Source: CAZUHB01 sp964620445 | GTDB taxonomy: Bacteria; Planctomycetota; B15-G4; CAYZWU01 | Assembly: GCA_964620445.1 (NCBI GenBank) | Contig: CAZUHB010000022.1 | Span: 30,799 to 94,798, forward strand | DNA length: 64,000 bases | Reading direction: 5' to 3' | Shown: positions 51,786 through 60,804 of the stretch, in pieces | How positions within the stretch are numbered: the stretch's first letter is position 1 | Layout of the letters: each line of letters starts with the position of its first letter | The notes under the pieces: generated by a model | What the model saw: only the letters and a program-made list of their open reading frames with translations | Databases searched by the model: none | Told to the model about the DNA's origin: nothing | Program-made: the position numbers and the translations under genes

Positions 51786-53237
51786 ATGTCGATCAGTCAT
51801 CTCGATCCCACGCTTGTGTTCAAGCATTTCGAAGCCATTTGCGGCATTCCCCATCCCTCCGGCCACGAGCAGAAACTGGCCGCGCACATCGTCTCTTTCG
51901 CGCGGTCCAAGGGATTCGAGGCGGAGCAGGACGGGGCGGGCAATGTGGTCGTCCGCGTCCCGGCGACAGCGGGCCATGAAAAGAAGCCGACCGTGATTCT
52001 CCAGGGTCACATCGACATGGTCGGCGAGGCCAACGCCGACGCGAACCACGACTTCCTGAACGATCCGATTCAGCCCTACGTGGACGGCGATCTGGTCAAG
52101 GCGCGGGGCACCACGCTCGGGGCGGACAACGGCCTCGGCGTGGCCGCGGGGCTCGCCATTGCCGAGGACGAGTCCGCGGTGCACGGACCGCTCGAGCTCC
52201 TCTGCACGGTGGACGAGGAGGTCGGCCTCACCGGCGCCATGCAACTGGAGAAGAGCTTTCTCAAGGGCAGGATCATGCTCAACCTCGACGGCGAGGAGAG
52301 CAACCACGCCTACATCGGCTGCGCGGGCGGCGGCGACACGCGCATCCGCATCAAGGTCCGGGCGATCGCGCCCAAGGCGAACGCCCAGGCATTGCGCGTC
52401 ACCGTGACCGGTCTCAAGGGGGGCCATTCGGGATGCGACATCCACGAGCAGCGGGGCAACGCGGTGCGCGTGCTCGGCCGGTTGCTCACCGCGGGCCGCA
52501 AGAGGGTGCCCTTCGCGATCGGCCGCATCGAGGGCGGCAACAAGCGCAACGCCATCGCGCGAGAGTCGCAGGCGCTGATCGTGGTGAGCCCTTCCAACAA
52601 GGGACGCCTTCACAACGCCATCCTGCGCGAGGCCAAGATCGTGGGCGCCGAACTGGTGAAGATCGATCCGGGTCTCACCGTGACCGTGGAAGAGGCGGAG
52701 ATGGTCGCCGAGGTCTTCGACAAGTCCTCGACGGAGAAGGTCCTGAACCTGATGCTCGCCCTGCCTCACGGTGTGGAGCGAATGAGCGACGAGATCGCCG
52801 GTCTCGTCGAGACATCGACGAACCTGGCCAGCATCAAGCAGATCGACGGCGCGGTCGGCTTCGAGATGTCGACGCGCAGCTCGATCAACGACTCGCTGCG
52901 CGCTCTGCGGGACAGGATCTCCGCCGCGGCGCGCCTCGCGGGCGCGGAGGTGGAAGAGGGAGAACCCTATCCCGGCTGGGAGCCGAACCTCAGGTCGAAG
53001 CTGGCCCGCGTCTTCAAGGAGGTCTATTCGGAGACGCTCGGGGCCGAGCCCGAGCTGCTCGCCATTCATGCGGGGCTCGAAACCGGCGTGATCGGCGAGA
53101 AGTTTCCCGGGATGGACATGATCTCCTTCGGCCCGGATATCCGCTATCCTCACAGCCCTGACGAGGAGATGAGCATCTCGTCGGTGCAGAACTTCTACAC
53201 GCTCCTGAAAGCCCTGCTGAAGCGCCTCGCCTCGTGA
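51786..53237 (+). CDS. pepD: Aminoacyl-histidine dipeptidase (Xaa-His, M20 family)
   Basis: The frame is open from 51360, overlapping the previous gene, but the protein begins at ATG 51786 (MSISHLDPTLVFKHFEAICG) with GGAG at 51773-51776; 483 residues. M20C metal-site motifs are visible: VILQGHIDMVGEAN (His, Asp), TLGADNGLGVAAGLAIAED (bridging Asp), LLCTVDEEVGLTGA (catalytic Glu pair), LNLDGEE and LKGGHSGCDI, with AIHAGLETGVIGEKFPGMDM and FGPDIRYPHSPDE near the end. It hydrolyses Xaa-His dipeptides such as carnosine in the cytoplasm. It lies 22 bases before a sulfotransferase gene, but there is no obvious functional link. Confidence 0.93.
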   Translation: MSISHLDPTLVFKHFEAICGIPHPSGHEQKLAAHIVSFARSKGFEAEQDGAGNVVVRVPATAGHEKKPTVILQGHIDMVGEANADANHDFLNDPIQPYVDGDLVKARGTTLGADNGLGVAAGLAIAEDESAVHGPLELLCTVDEEVGLTGAMQLEKSFLKGRIMLNLDGEESNHAYIGCAGGGDTRIRIKVRAIAPKANAQALRVTVTGLKGGHSGCDIHEQRGNAVRVLGRLLTAGRKRVPFAIGRIEGGNKRNAIARESQALIVVSPSNKGRLHNAILREAKIVGAELVKIDPGLTVTVEEAEMVAEVFDKSSTEKVLNLMLALPHGVERMSDEIAGLVETSTNLASIKQIDGAVGFEMSTRSSINDSLRALRDRISAAARLAGAEVEEGEPYPGWEPNLRSKLARVFKEVYSETLGAEPELLAIHAGLETGVIGEKFPGMDMISFGPDIRYPHSPDEEMSISSVQNFYTLLKALLKRLAS

Positions 53238-53259
53238 GGCTTGACGCTCGAGGTGTTCG

Positions 53260-54213
53260 ATGCGAAAGATGATCGTCGTTCTCGGGATGCACCGCAGCGG
53301 CACCTCTCTGGTGGCCGAGATGGTTCATCGGTGGGGGGGAGCGACCGGAGGCGGCGATCGACTCCTCGCGGGCGACGCGTGGAACGCGCGCGGCTACTTC
53401 GAATACGTGCCGCTCCTCGAGTTGAACGATGAGCTGCTCCGCGCCGCGGGCGGCAGCTGGCGCGCCCCGCCCGAGGCGGCCGCGGTCGAGAGGCTGGCCG
53501 GCGATCGGGACTTCGGCCGGAGAGCCCAAACGCTCATCGCCGAGTTCGACGCGGCCGGCGGCCCATGGCTCTGGAAAGATCCGCGGCTCCCCGCCTTGCT
53601 CCCCTTCTGGGAACGGTTCTGGCCCGACCCGGCCTTCATCATCCCTGTGCGGGAACCGCTCCATATCGCCCGCTCGCTCGCGGGCCGCGATCAGCTCAGC
53701 CGGACCGCGGCGCTGATTCTCTGGCAACACGCGGTGCTCGCCATCATGAACCACGTCCACGGGAAGCCCCATACCTTCTTCGTCTCCTACGAGGAGCTGC
53801 TCTCCGATCCGACGGCGCAGGGTATCGGGATCTGCGCCTTCCTCGACGAGTCGTGCGGTCCCCGCAACGGCCGGCCGGCTGACGCGGAAAAGGTGGCGGC
53901 CGCCGTCGACCGCTCGCTCAACCATGGCGAGGGCGCGCACACCTTGGCCGACGCACCGGACGTCACGGCGGAACAGAAAGCACTTCACCAGTTTCTGCTC
54001 ACCAAGGTGGCTGATCGGTCAGCCGCGTTCGACCCCGCGGCCTATCCGCTCTGGCCCGGTTGGCACGAGGCGTTGCGCGCGTTCGAGGATTTGAAGCGCG
54101 CCAACCAGATCATCGACGAAAAAGAAGCCCACATGAGGCGGATTCGCCACTCCGTCTCCTACCGGCTCGGCCGGGCATTGACCAAACCCTTCCGGCTCCT
54201 CTTCTCTCGTTGA
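53260..54213 (+). CDS. Sulfotransferase family protein
   Basis: There are 317 residues. The P-loop-like 5'-PSB motif is VVLGMHRSGTSLVAEMV and the 3'-PB motif is FIIPVREPLHIARSLAGRD; FVSYEELLSDPT is also typical. The C-terminal end (AHMRRIRHSVSYRLGRALTKPFRLLF) resembles the SxxYRLGRxLxxPxR tail found at the ends of surface-polysaccharide glycosyltransferases and related enzymes, which supports a role on a cell-surface glycan. It would transfer sulfate from PAPS. It lies next to two GT2-GT4 fusion glycosyltransferases, forming a small glycan cluster separate from the main locus. Confidence 0.8.
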   Translation: MRKMIVVLGMHRSGTSLVAEMVHRWGGATGGGDRLLAGDAWNARGYFEYVPLLELNDELLRAAGGSWRAPPEAAAVERLAGDRDFGRRAQTLIAEFDAAGGPWLWKDPRLPALLPFWERFWPDPAFIIPVREPLHIARSLAGRDQLSRTAALILWQHAVLAIMNHVHGKPHTFFVSYEELLSDPTAQGIGICAFLDESCGPRNGRPADAEKVAAAVDRSLNHGEGAHTLADAPDVTAEQKALHQFLLTKVADRSAAFDPAAYPLWPGWHEALRAFEDLKRANQIIDEKEAHMRRIRHSVSYRLGRALTKPFRLLFSR

Positions 54214-54293
54214 GGAGAGAGATTCCTATCGGTGGTTTTCTCGAATCCGGATGTAGATTTCACCGTGCGGTGAGAGGGCGCGACGATATCCCA

Positions 54294-56462
54294 TCATCGC
54301 GCGAAAAGCGGAGGCAGAATATCGCGGAGCCTTTCCTCGAGCGCTGCCGGGCCGAAGCGCTCCGTGACGTATTTCTGGCCGCCCCGGGCGAGCTTCATCC
54401 AGAGATCGTCGTCGTTGAAGAGGCGCACCACGTCTTGAACGAATGCCGCGGGGTCTTCCTGAATCAGGGCGGTCTCTTCGTGGACGAGGCCCATGCCCTC
54501 GGCGCCGACGGGCGTGGTCACGATCGGCACGCACCGGGTCAGCGCCTCGCCGATCTTGCCCTTCATGCCCGAACCGTAGCGCAAGGGGCAGACGAACACC
54601 CGGCTCCGCGCGAAGTAGGGAGCCGTCTCCTCCACGTATCCTGTGACCGCGATCTGCTCCGACGCGAGGGCGCGCACCTCCTCGGGCGGCTGGCTGCCCA
54701 CGATGAGAAACTCCTTTGCGCCGAGCGCGGCATTGATTCCGGGCAGCAGCTCCTTCGCGAAGTAGAGCATGGCGTCCCGGTTCGGCGGGTGGCGGAAACC
54801 GCCGATGAACATGAGCGCGTCCCGTCCCTCGATCGAGGGTTCGACAGGCGCCGAGGCGTGCACATTGGGGATGATCTCGACGGAGAGATCGGGATTCTGT
54901 TTCAGGAGGTGCTCCCTGTCCGCCTCGGTGATCGCAATGGTCAGATCGCAACGAGCGGCCAGATCGAGCTCGGCCGCGCACGTGCGGTGCGCGTCTTTCA
55001 GCTCCTGCTTGCTGCCGCTCAACTCGGCGGCGCGCATCTCGCGCACGAAGTGCACGTCGACCGTGTCGAAGAGGACCGGAATGCGCGGCGCGGCCTTCTT
55101 GATCTTCTTGAAGAAGCGCTCCGCCATGGCGAGGCGCGACACGATCGCCATGTCGTGCTCGCCCCTTGCCAGCTCGGAAAAGACACCCTCCTCGGGCACG
55201 ACGCGGACGCCGATGCCGCCCAGGGCGCGGCCGTACCGGTCGTAACGCGCCTTGTGCCGCAGCACGAACGAGACGCGGTAGCCGAGCCGCGTGAGGGCCT
55301 TCAGGATCGAGAAGATACGCAGCGAGCCGGAGTCGCGGTCGAAGGACGGCACCTGGGCGTCGAAGAGAACGATCCGAGGCCCGTCCCGCCTGTCGCACGC
55401 CGCGGCCAGATCGCGCGACGTCCTCTCTTTCTGGCCGGCGAGCGCCGAGCGCCACTTCTCGAGGAACTTGCCGTGGTTGATCTTCTGGAAGCGCTTGTAG
55501 CCGAGGTCGAGGTCGAGCCCGGCCGTGGCTCCCTCGTGGTGAAACACCTCGCAGCGCGGCTGGTAGATCACCCGGCTCCCCGCGTCGCGCACACCGAAGC
55601 AGAGATCGGTGTCCTCGTAGAAGGCGGGCGCATAGCGCCTGTCGAATCCGCCCAGGCTCTCGAAGAGGCCGCGCCGCACGAGCAGGCAGGCGGCCGAGCA
55701 GTAGTCGACGTCGCGCATGTAGTCGTATTCGAGGGCGTCGGGATCGTCCCACTTGCCGTGGTTCACGCCCGAGCCGTCGCTGAAGATGATGCCGCCCGCC
55801 TCCTGGATCGTGCCGTCGGGAAAGAGGAGCTTGCCGCCCACGGCGCCCACGTCGGGAAAGTCCTCGGCCGTCTCGCGCAGCCGGTCGAGCCACCCGTCGG
55901 TGACGCGCGTGTCGTTGTTCAGGAAGACGAGGTAGTCGCCGCGCGCCTCGGCCGCGCCCTGGTTGCAGGCGTCGACGAATCCGCGGTTCTCCTGGTTGGT
56001 GACGATGGTGATGCATTTCGAAAAATGGTCGAGCACGGCGGGGGCGTTGTCCGCCAGTCCATTGTCCGTCGATCCATTGTCCACGGCAATGACCTCGAAG
56101 GGGGTCTTCACCTGAGCGACAAAGAGCGCCCGGAGGCACGAATAGGTCAGGCTGCCGTTGTTGTAGACAGGGATCACGATCGAGCAGATCGGCTTCTCGA
56201 TCGTGCGCCCCCCGGCCAGGAGGTTGTCGAGGAGAACCCTGTCGAGCTCGCGGCGATCGGCCGCCGGATCGAAGATGTCGAGCACCTCGGCGACCCTCTC
56301 CCTGTTTCTCAGCACGATCCGGCGTAGCGATCCGCGGAGCGATTCCTTGGTCAGGAAACGCTCGAGAATGGCCAGGATTCTGCGGGAGAGCCATTTCTTT
56401 TTCACGAGACGGGCGGCCAGGTACTGTGAGCCGGCTCTGGAGTTCTTTCGCTTCGCTGACAT
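54294..56462 (-). CDS. Bifunctional GT2-GT4 fusion glycosyltransferase
   Basis: There are 722 residues. After a basic helical N terminus (~1-85), a GT2 domain at ~90-330 has CSIVIPVYNNGSLTYSCL, VIAVDNGSTDNG, YLVFLNNDTRVTDGWL, FYEDTDLCFGVRDAG and EVFHHEGAT. A GT4 domain at ~345-720 has IVLFDAQVPSFDRDSGSLRI, DALMFIGGFRHPPNRDAML, VFVCPLRYGSGMKGKIGEAL and PIVTTPVGAEGMGL. The fused enzyme could add two sugars in succession. It is divergent from another GT2-GT4 protein, and converges on the sulfotransferase gene with 80 bases between. Sugars and linkages are unknown. Confidence 0.87.
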   Translation of the reverse strand: MSAKRKNSRAGSQYLAARLVKKKWLSRRILAILERFLTKESLRGSLRRIVLRNRERVAEVLDIFDPAADRRELDRVLLDNLLAGGRTIEKPICSIVIPVYNNGSLTYSCLRALFVAQVKTPFEVIAVDNGSTDNGLADNAPAVLDHFSKCITIVTNQENRGFVDACNQGAAEARGDYLVFLNNDTRVTDGWLDRLRETAEDFPDVGAVGGKLLFPDGTIQEAGGIIFSDGSGVNHGKWDDPDALEYDYMRDVDYCSAACLLVRRGLFESLGGFDRRYAPAFYEDTDLCFGVRDAGSRVIYQPRCEVFHHEGATAGLDLDLGYKRFQKINHGKFLEKWRSALAGQKERTSRDLAAACDRRDGPRIVLFDAQVPSFDRDSGSLRIFSILKALTRLGYRVSFVLRHKARYDRYGRALGGIGVRVVPEEGVFSELARGEHDMAIVSRLAMAERFFKKIKKAAPRIPVLFDTVDVHFVREMRAAELSGSKQELKDAHRTCAAELDLAARCDLTIAITEADREHLLKQNPDLSVEIIPNVHASAPVEPSIEGRDALMFIGGFRHPPNRDAMLYFAKELLPGINAALGAKEFLIVGSQPPEEVRALASEQIAVTGYVEETAPYFARSRVFVCPLRYGSGMKGKIGEALTRCVPIVTTPVGAEGMGLVHEETALIQEDPAAFVQDVVRLFNDDDLWMKLARGGQKYVTERFGPAALEERLRDILPPLFAR

Positions 56463-56770
56463 GGGACGAGCCTTTGCTCACCAACCCCGTTTCGGTAAAG
56501 AATCACCAAACGCAAGTTCAATAGAACAAACTGTTTGTCCTTTTTCAACCACCACCGCTCCTGGAGACCCGATATCCGCGGTTTGCCGCGTTTTTCCAGG
56601 TGAACAGGGGAGTGGAAAAAAAGCAGAGATCTCTTTTTTTTCATTGTTCACCATTCAACAAGTGGTTCAGAATGCCTCACCTGTGTTACAGTGTTTCCGA
56701 CGGATCATCTGGAATCGACATTCTATGGGGGTTCTGTCCCCAGGGTAAGAAGCGGATCTGAACGGACTTT
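56463..56770. other. Divergent intergenic region between two GT2-GT4 genes
   Basis: No gene is seen. It holds a 13-base inverted repeat ACAAAC-T-GTTTGT at 56526-56538 and a terminator-like hairpin at 56577-56595. AT-rich stretches at about 56515-56550 and 56625-56670 probably hold promoters, but no good -35/-10 pair was found. Confidence 0.5.
56577..56595 (+). terminator. Terminator-like hairpin in the leader of the GT2-GT4 gene
   Basis: CGCGG-TTTG-CCGCG followed by five T. The stem is short (5 G-C pairs). It lies upstream of the gene it would affect, so it may be a leader attenuator, or chance. A longer outer pairing CCTGGA...TCCAGG brackets it. Confidence 0.35.
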
Positions 56771-59083
56771 ATGCGGCCCCTCGATTGTTCCATCGTCATT
56801 CCCGTATATAACGGCGCGGACCTGACACGCCAGTGTCTGTCGCGAATCTGGTCGACCTGCGGCAAGGAGGCGGGCGAGATCATCGTCGTCGACAACGGTT
56901 CGACCGACGGAACGAGCGAGATGCTGAAGTCCCTCAACGGCCGGGTGCGCACCGTGCGCTTCGAGGAGAATCTCGGATTCGGCCGGGCGTGCAACGAGGG
57001 CGCGCAGGCAGCGACTCAGGAGTTCGTCGTTTTCCTCAACAACGACACATTGGTCCACGAGAAGTGGCTCCTCCCCCTGATCAAGGTTCTCTCCGAGCGG
57101 AAGCGCGCTGTCGTGGCCGGGAGCCGCCTCTTCGACCCCGACGGCGAGACGATCCAGCACGCCGGTTTCGTGATCCGCCACGACGACAAGCCGGTCATGC
57201 TCTACCGGGGCTTTCCCACGGTGGCCGGAATCGGCGACCGGCAGAGGTGCATGCAGGCCGTGTCGGGAGCGTCGATGGCGGTCCGGCGGGAGGTGTTCCT
57301 CTCTCTCGGCGGATTCGACGAGGTCTTCGTCAACGGATTCGAGGACATCGACTTCTGTCTGCGGGCGCGCAAGAGAGGATGGCAAGTCTGGTATGTGCCC
57401 GAGAGCCGCGTGACCCACCTCGAGGGCCGCACAGAGGGCCGCTTCGACCGGGAGAAACAGAACACGAGGACATTTCTCGACCGCTGGCAAGGCAAGGTGC
57501 CGCGCGACGCCCTCGCCATGCTCCAGAAAGACGGATTCGAGGTCATCAACTCGAAATCGCGCAATTTCGTCCTTCTCAGGAAGGGGACCCTCTACTCGGT
57601 CAGGTCGGGCGAGCTCGACAGGATCGCCGAACTGCCGCGCCAACCGCTGGCACGCAAGGCGGTCACCTCTTACCTGAAGCTGCGCCATCTTCCGTCGCGT
57701 CTCAAGTACGGGCGAAAGCTCGACGCCGGCTCGGGCAACAATGTGGCCCGCCCCCGCGGCCGGGACGGTCTGAGGATCGCCATGATACACCCCAACCTGT
57801 CCCTCCTGGGCGGCGCGGAGAAGCTGCAGGTCTGGATGGCGCGCGGCCTGCAGGAGCGCGGGCATCAGGTGGTGATCTACACGCCCTCCTTCAACCCCGC
57901 TCTCTGGGAGAGGGACCTGCCCGAAGAAGTGGAGGTGCGGCTTCTCAAGCCTTCGCCCCTGCGCGCCATCGTGGGCTCGAAGAGACTCGAGGCGATCCAT
58001 TACGGCAGGGTGCTCAAGAAGGAGCTCGTCGACTTCGATCTCGCCATGTGCCACAATCCGCCCGCCCACCTCTGGGCCGCGAAGGCGCGCCGCCAGTCGA
58101 AGAGCTTTCCGCCCTGCGTCTGGTTCTGCCACAGCGTATCGCGCGTCTTTTACCCTGATGTGGCCGGCCGCTACGCCTTCGAGTTCCGGGCCGGAGAGCG
58201 CAAATTCTGGATGGACAAGCCGATCTTGCGCCTCCAGCGGAAGCACCAGGAAAAACTGACGCAGCGCAAATACCGCCGCCGCCGCACGCTCGATATCCGC
58301 GCCGTGCGCGACATGGACGCCATCGTGGCGAACAGCCGCTACCTGTCCCGGATCATCGGCGAGGTCTACGGCCGCGACGCGTTCGTGTGCGAACCGGGAA
58401 TTCCGGTGGCCGAGCTCTCCACGAACAACGTGAAGAAGGAGCTTGCCTTTCTGGCCATCAGTTCGCGCTCGCCGCAAAAGAACATCGCCTGCGTGGTCGA
58501 GGCGTTCAGGCGTTTCGTGAAAAAGACGGGGCGCCACGATGCGCGGCTCCGCGTGCTCGGCGATCTGACCGCGCTCCACGATTTCGTGCCCGCCCACGTG
58601 CTCGATCAGCTCGCGGACCAGATCGAGATGATCGGCCCGGTCCACCGCGAGGAGAAGCTGGCCTCTCTCTACCGAACGAGCTTCGCCACGGTCTATATCG
58701 CAGTGGACGAGGCCTTCGGTCTCGTACCCCTCGAGTCGATGCTCCAGGGAACACCGGTCATCGCGTCCGATCACGGCGGGCCGACCGAGTCGGTCATCGA
58801 CAATGTGACAGGTTTGACCGTGGCTCCCTTCGATCCCGGAAGCGTGGCGCGCGCCATGGAAAAGATGGTTTCCCTACCTCCCGAAGATCTGGCCGCCATG
58901 CGTTCCAACGCCAAGAAGCACGTGCTCGACCGTTTCTCCCTCGCCCGTTTCATCGACAGCCTGGAGTTGAACCTCGAAGCGATCGTATCCCCGAGGCCGG
59001 TATCCGCGCCCGACGACAGCGCCGTGACCGCTCGCGAGGGCGCACGGGACGAAGATAGCGTGCTCGTCGCGGGGCGGCAGTAG
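56771..59083 (+). CDS. Bifunctional GT2-GT4 fusion glycosyltransferase
   Basis: There are 770 residues. GT2 at 1-260: CSIVIPVYNGADLTRQCL, IVVDNGSTDGTSEMLKSL, EFVVFLNNDTLVHEKWLLPL, GGFDEVFVNGFEDIDFCLRA, VTHLEGRTEG. GT4 at ~335-740: RIAMIHPNLSLLGGAEKLQV, CHNPPAHLWA, LAFLAISSRSPQKNIACVV, VDEAFGLVPLESMLQGTPVI and ASDHGGPTESVIDNVTGLTV. A basic helical insert (~455-490) lies between the GT4 halves. The product is probably a cytoplasmic enzyme making part of a surface glycan. It diverges from the other GT2-GT4 gene; the two have the same domain order but limited similarity outside motifs. The donor and acceptor are unknown. Confidence 0.87.
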   Translation: MRPLDCSIVIPVYNGADLTRQCLSRIWSTCGKEAGEIIVVDNGSTDGTSEMLKSLNGRVRTVRFEENLGFGRACNEGAQAATQEFVVFLNNDTLVHEKWLLPLIKVLSERKRAVVAGSRLFDPDGETIQHAGFVIRHDDKPVMLYRGFPTVAGIGDRQRCMQAVSGASMAVRREVFLSLGGFDEVFVNGFEDIDFCLRARKRGWQVWYVPESRVTHLEGRTEGRFDREKQNTRTFLDRWQGKVPRDALAMLQKDGFEVINSKSRNFVLLRKGTLYSVRSGELDRIAELPRQPLARKAVTSYLKLRHLPSRLKYGRKLDAGSGNNVARPRGRDGLRIAMIHPNLSLLGGAEKLQVWMARGLQERGHQVVIYTPSFNPALWERDLPEEVEVRLLKPSPLRAIVGSKRLEAIHYGRVLKKELVDFDLAMCHNPPAHLWAAKARRQSKSFPPCVWFCHSVSRVFYPDVAGRYAFEFRAGERKFWMDKPILRLQRKHQEKLTQRKYRRRRTLDIRAVRDMDAIVANSRYLSRIIGEVYGRDAFVCEPGIPVAELSTNNVKKELAFLAISSRSPQKNIACVVEAFRRFVKKTGRHDARLRVLGDLTALHDFVPAHVLDQLADQIEMIGPVHREEKLASLYRTSFATVYIAVDEAFGLVPLESMLQGTPVIASDHGGPTESVIDNVTGLTVAPFDPGSVARAMEKMVSLPPEDLAAMRSNAKKHVLDRFSLARFIDSLELNLEAIVSPRPVSAPDDSAVTAREGARDEDSVLVAGRQ

Positions 59084-59140
59084 GCGGAGACTCATCACCA
59101 ACATTCAGCGCGATCTTATCATCAGTGGGTGCCGTGTTGT

Positions 59141-59648
59141 GCGGCCGGGTGAGATTACCCTTCCCGCCGGCCAGGGACCTCGGATCCGCCCGCGCATACT
59201 GCGCGCCGGCCACCTCTGAATCCGGCTGGGGGTTGGTATTTTGACCCGGTCTCCTGTCGCCCGGAGCCTCTGACGATTCAGCCCGGTGCGCAGGGGTGCT
59301 GTATAGATCGTGACGAAGCCGGCCTCGTCCTTTTCGGATCGCCGGCCGCGCCGAGCCGTATGGATAAGCAACCTGCCGGGTTGGTCAGCAGCGGCGGGCT
59401 GATGCAAATACGCAGGCAGACCTGAGGTCCCGTGCCGGCGGGGTTCGGAGATGTTTTTTTGGCCTATGGTCACCGCAGCGACCGCGAGACTGTCCAGGGA
59501 AAAACCCAAGTTCGGGCGGTATCTCCAGCCGCGTCACGATTTCCGTTCAGCGTCGTGAGTTTTTCCCTGGGCAGGCTCGCCGAGCGGAGGATGCAAGGCC
59601 AAAAAAACATCTCCGAACCCCGCCGAAAGGGTAATCTCACCCGGCCGC
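59141..59648. repeat. Perfect 22-bp inverted repeat, arms 508 bp apart end to end
   Basis: The left arm 59141-59162 is exactly the reverse complement of 59627-59648. The arm contains GGGTGAGATTACCC, itself nearly palindromic. The two arms bound most of the non-coding block, like the termini of a small non-autonomous element, but no target-site duplication was recognised and no coding sequence lies inside. Confidence 0.75.
59436..59625. repeat. Perfect 30-bp inverted repeat with inner 12-bp inverted repeat
   Basis: Arm 59436-59465 is exactly the reverse complement of 59596-59625. Each arm has a seven-A/T run flanked by GC-rich sequence. Inside, CCAGGGAAAAAC (59494-59505) pairs with 59559-59570. 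As RNA this would fold into a long rod with two stem tiers. The right arm ends one base before the right 22-bp arm begins. Confidence 0.8.
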
Positions 59649-59696
59649 AACCGCCTTCGCATCAGCCTGACACTACCGACCTGTCCGCCAGGATGC

Positions 59697-60728
59697 CTAC
59701 CGCATCCGATGGATGGCAAGGATGTCGGTCAGGAGAGAAAAGCCCGTTTCGAGGCGGCCTGCGCCCGCGCCCTGAATCGTGACCGGACCGAGAAGGTCGG
59801 TGTCGAAGGTGAGCGCATTGGTCGGGCCCATGACAGCGGCCAACGGGTCGGAGAGGGGGATCTTTTCGGGCGCCACGCGACCGGTGACCTTGTCTCCCTC
59901 CCGCGTGACGGAGCCGATCAGTTTCCAGCGGAAACCCTCGGCCACGGCCGCGTTGACTTCTTCGAGCGAGATCTCGGTGATGCCGGTGCAGTCGATGTCG
60001 TCGGTGGAGAGGTGCGCGTCCATGAGCGTGTTGGAGAGAATGATCACCTTGGCCATGGCGTCCCATCCGAGAACGTCGGCGTCCGGTACGGCCTCGGCGT
60101 ATCCGAGCTCCTGCGCCTGCTTCAGAGCGTCCTCGTAGGACATTCCCTTCTCCATCTCGGAGAGGATGTAGTTGGTCGTTCCGTTGAGAATGCCGCGGAT
60201 CGATTTGATCTCGCAACCGGCGAGGGTTTCGCTGCAGAGATTGAGCACCGGCGTTCCCGACATGACGGTGCCCTCGAAACGGAAGTGCAGGCCCTTGGCG
60301 CTGGCCAGGCCGTTGAGATCGCGGAAGTGGAGCGCCACCGGCCCCTTGTTGGTGGTGGCCAGGTCCTTGCCGCTCTCGAGGGCGGCGAGGAAATGGGAGG
60401 TGGCCGGCTCACCGGTCTTGATGTCGGTATAGGTCGCTTCGAGCACGAGATCGGCGTTCGATTCATGGATCGTCCTGATCGCGTCCCATCCGGTTTCGCC
60501 GGCCAATCCGGCGTCGTCGAGCTTCTTGCCTTCGTTGACCGCATCGAGTGCGGCTTTCAGGTCGATGCCGTCGGGATTGTTGATCGATCCCTTCAGCGTG
60601 TCGCAGATGGCAACGACGCGGAAAGTGAAATCGTGCTTTTCTTCGAGCTCTTCCTTTTTGTCGATGAGAATCTCAGCGAGCCCTTGGCCCACCACGCCGA
60701 ATCCGATGAAAGCCAGGTTTGCGGTCAC
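59697..60728 (-). CDS. hom: Homoserine dehydrogenase (short form, no ACT domain)
   Basis: GTG start at 60728 with AAAGGA upstream. There are 343 residues. NAD(P)-binding motif LAFIGFGVVGQGLAEIL, then ATTNKGPVALHF (nucleotide and catalytic region), FEGTVMSGTPVLNL, and the catalytic block IRGILNGTTNYILSEMEKG followed by YAEAVPDADVLGWDAMAKV (conserved Glu/Asp/Lys). Length and end match the type lacking the C-terminal ACT regulatory domain. It reduces aspartate semialdehyde to homoserine. It is the last gene of a minus-strand operon with a Cys/Met-metabolism PLP enzyme and an Lrp-type regulator, pointing to homocysteine/methionine supply. Confidence 0.93.
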   Translation of the reverse strand: MTANLAFIGFGVVGQGLAEILIDKKEELEEKHDFTFRVVAICDTLKGSINNPDGIDLKAALDAVNEGKKLDDAGLAGETGWDAIRTIHESNADLVLEATYTDIKTGEPATSHFLAALESGKDLATTNKGPVALHFRDLNGLASAKGLHFRFEGTVMSGTPVLNLCSETLAGCEIKSIRGILNGTTNYILSEMEKGMSYEDALKQAQELGYAEAVPDADVLGWDAMAKVIILSNTLMDAHLSTDDIDCTGITEISLEEVNAAVAEGFRWKLIGSVTREGDKVTGRVAPEKIPLSDPLAAVMGPTNALTFDTDLLGPVTIQGAGAGRLETGFSLLTDILAIHRMR

Positions 60729-60804
60729 GGTATTTGTCCTTTCCTTGTGCGTTTGTCGTTATTTTTCAAGCAGGCAGTCTACATTGCGGCTCATCGGAAA
60801 GATC

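Larger units (their letters stand above)
59084..59696. other. Non-coding block (613 bases) carrying nested inverted repeats
   Basis: No supported gene is present. Short open frames here arise from the repeats. The block is GC-rich and contains perfect inverted repeats of 30, 22 and 12 bases, described separately. It lies between two convergent genes. Confidence 0.65.

Noticed and set aside
54255..54305. Hairpin-like sequences between the convergent sulfotransferase and GT2-GT4 genes
   Set aside because: The TCACCG-TG-CGGTGA stem has a 2-base loop and no T-run; the second pairing is mismatched. It is not a credible terminator.
54060..58774. Long open frames opposite the two GT2-GT4 genes
   Set aside because: They are antisense shadows; the GT motifs are clear on the other strand and these frames have no SD or domain.
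59461..59640. Short open frames inside the inverted-repeat block
   Set aside because: The similar peptides come from the two arms of the same inverted repeat, not from related genes.
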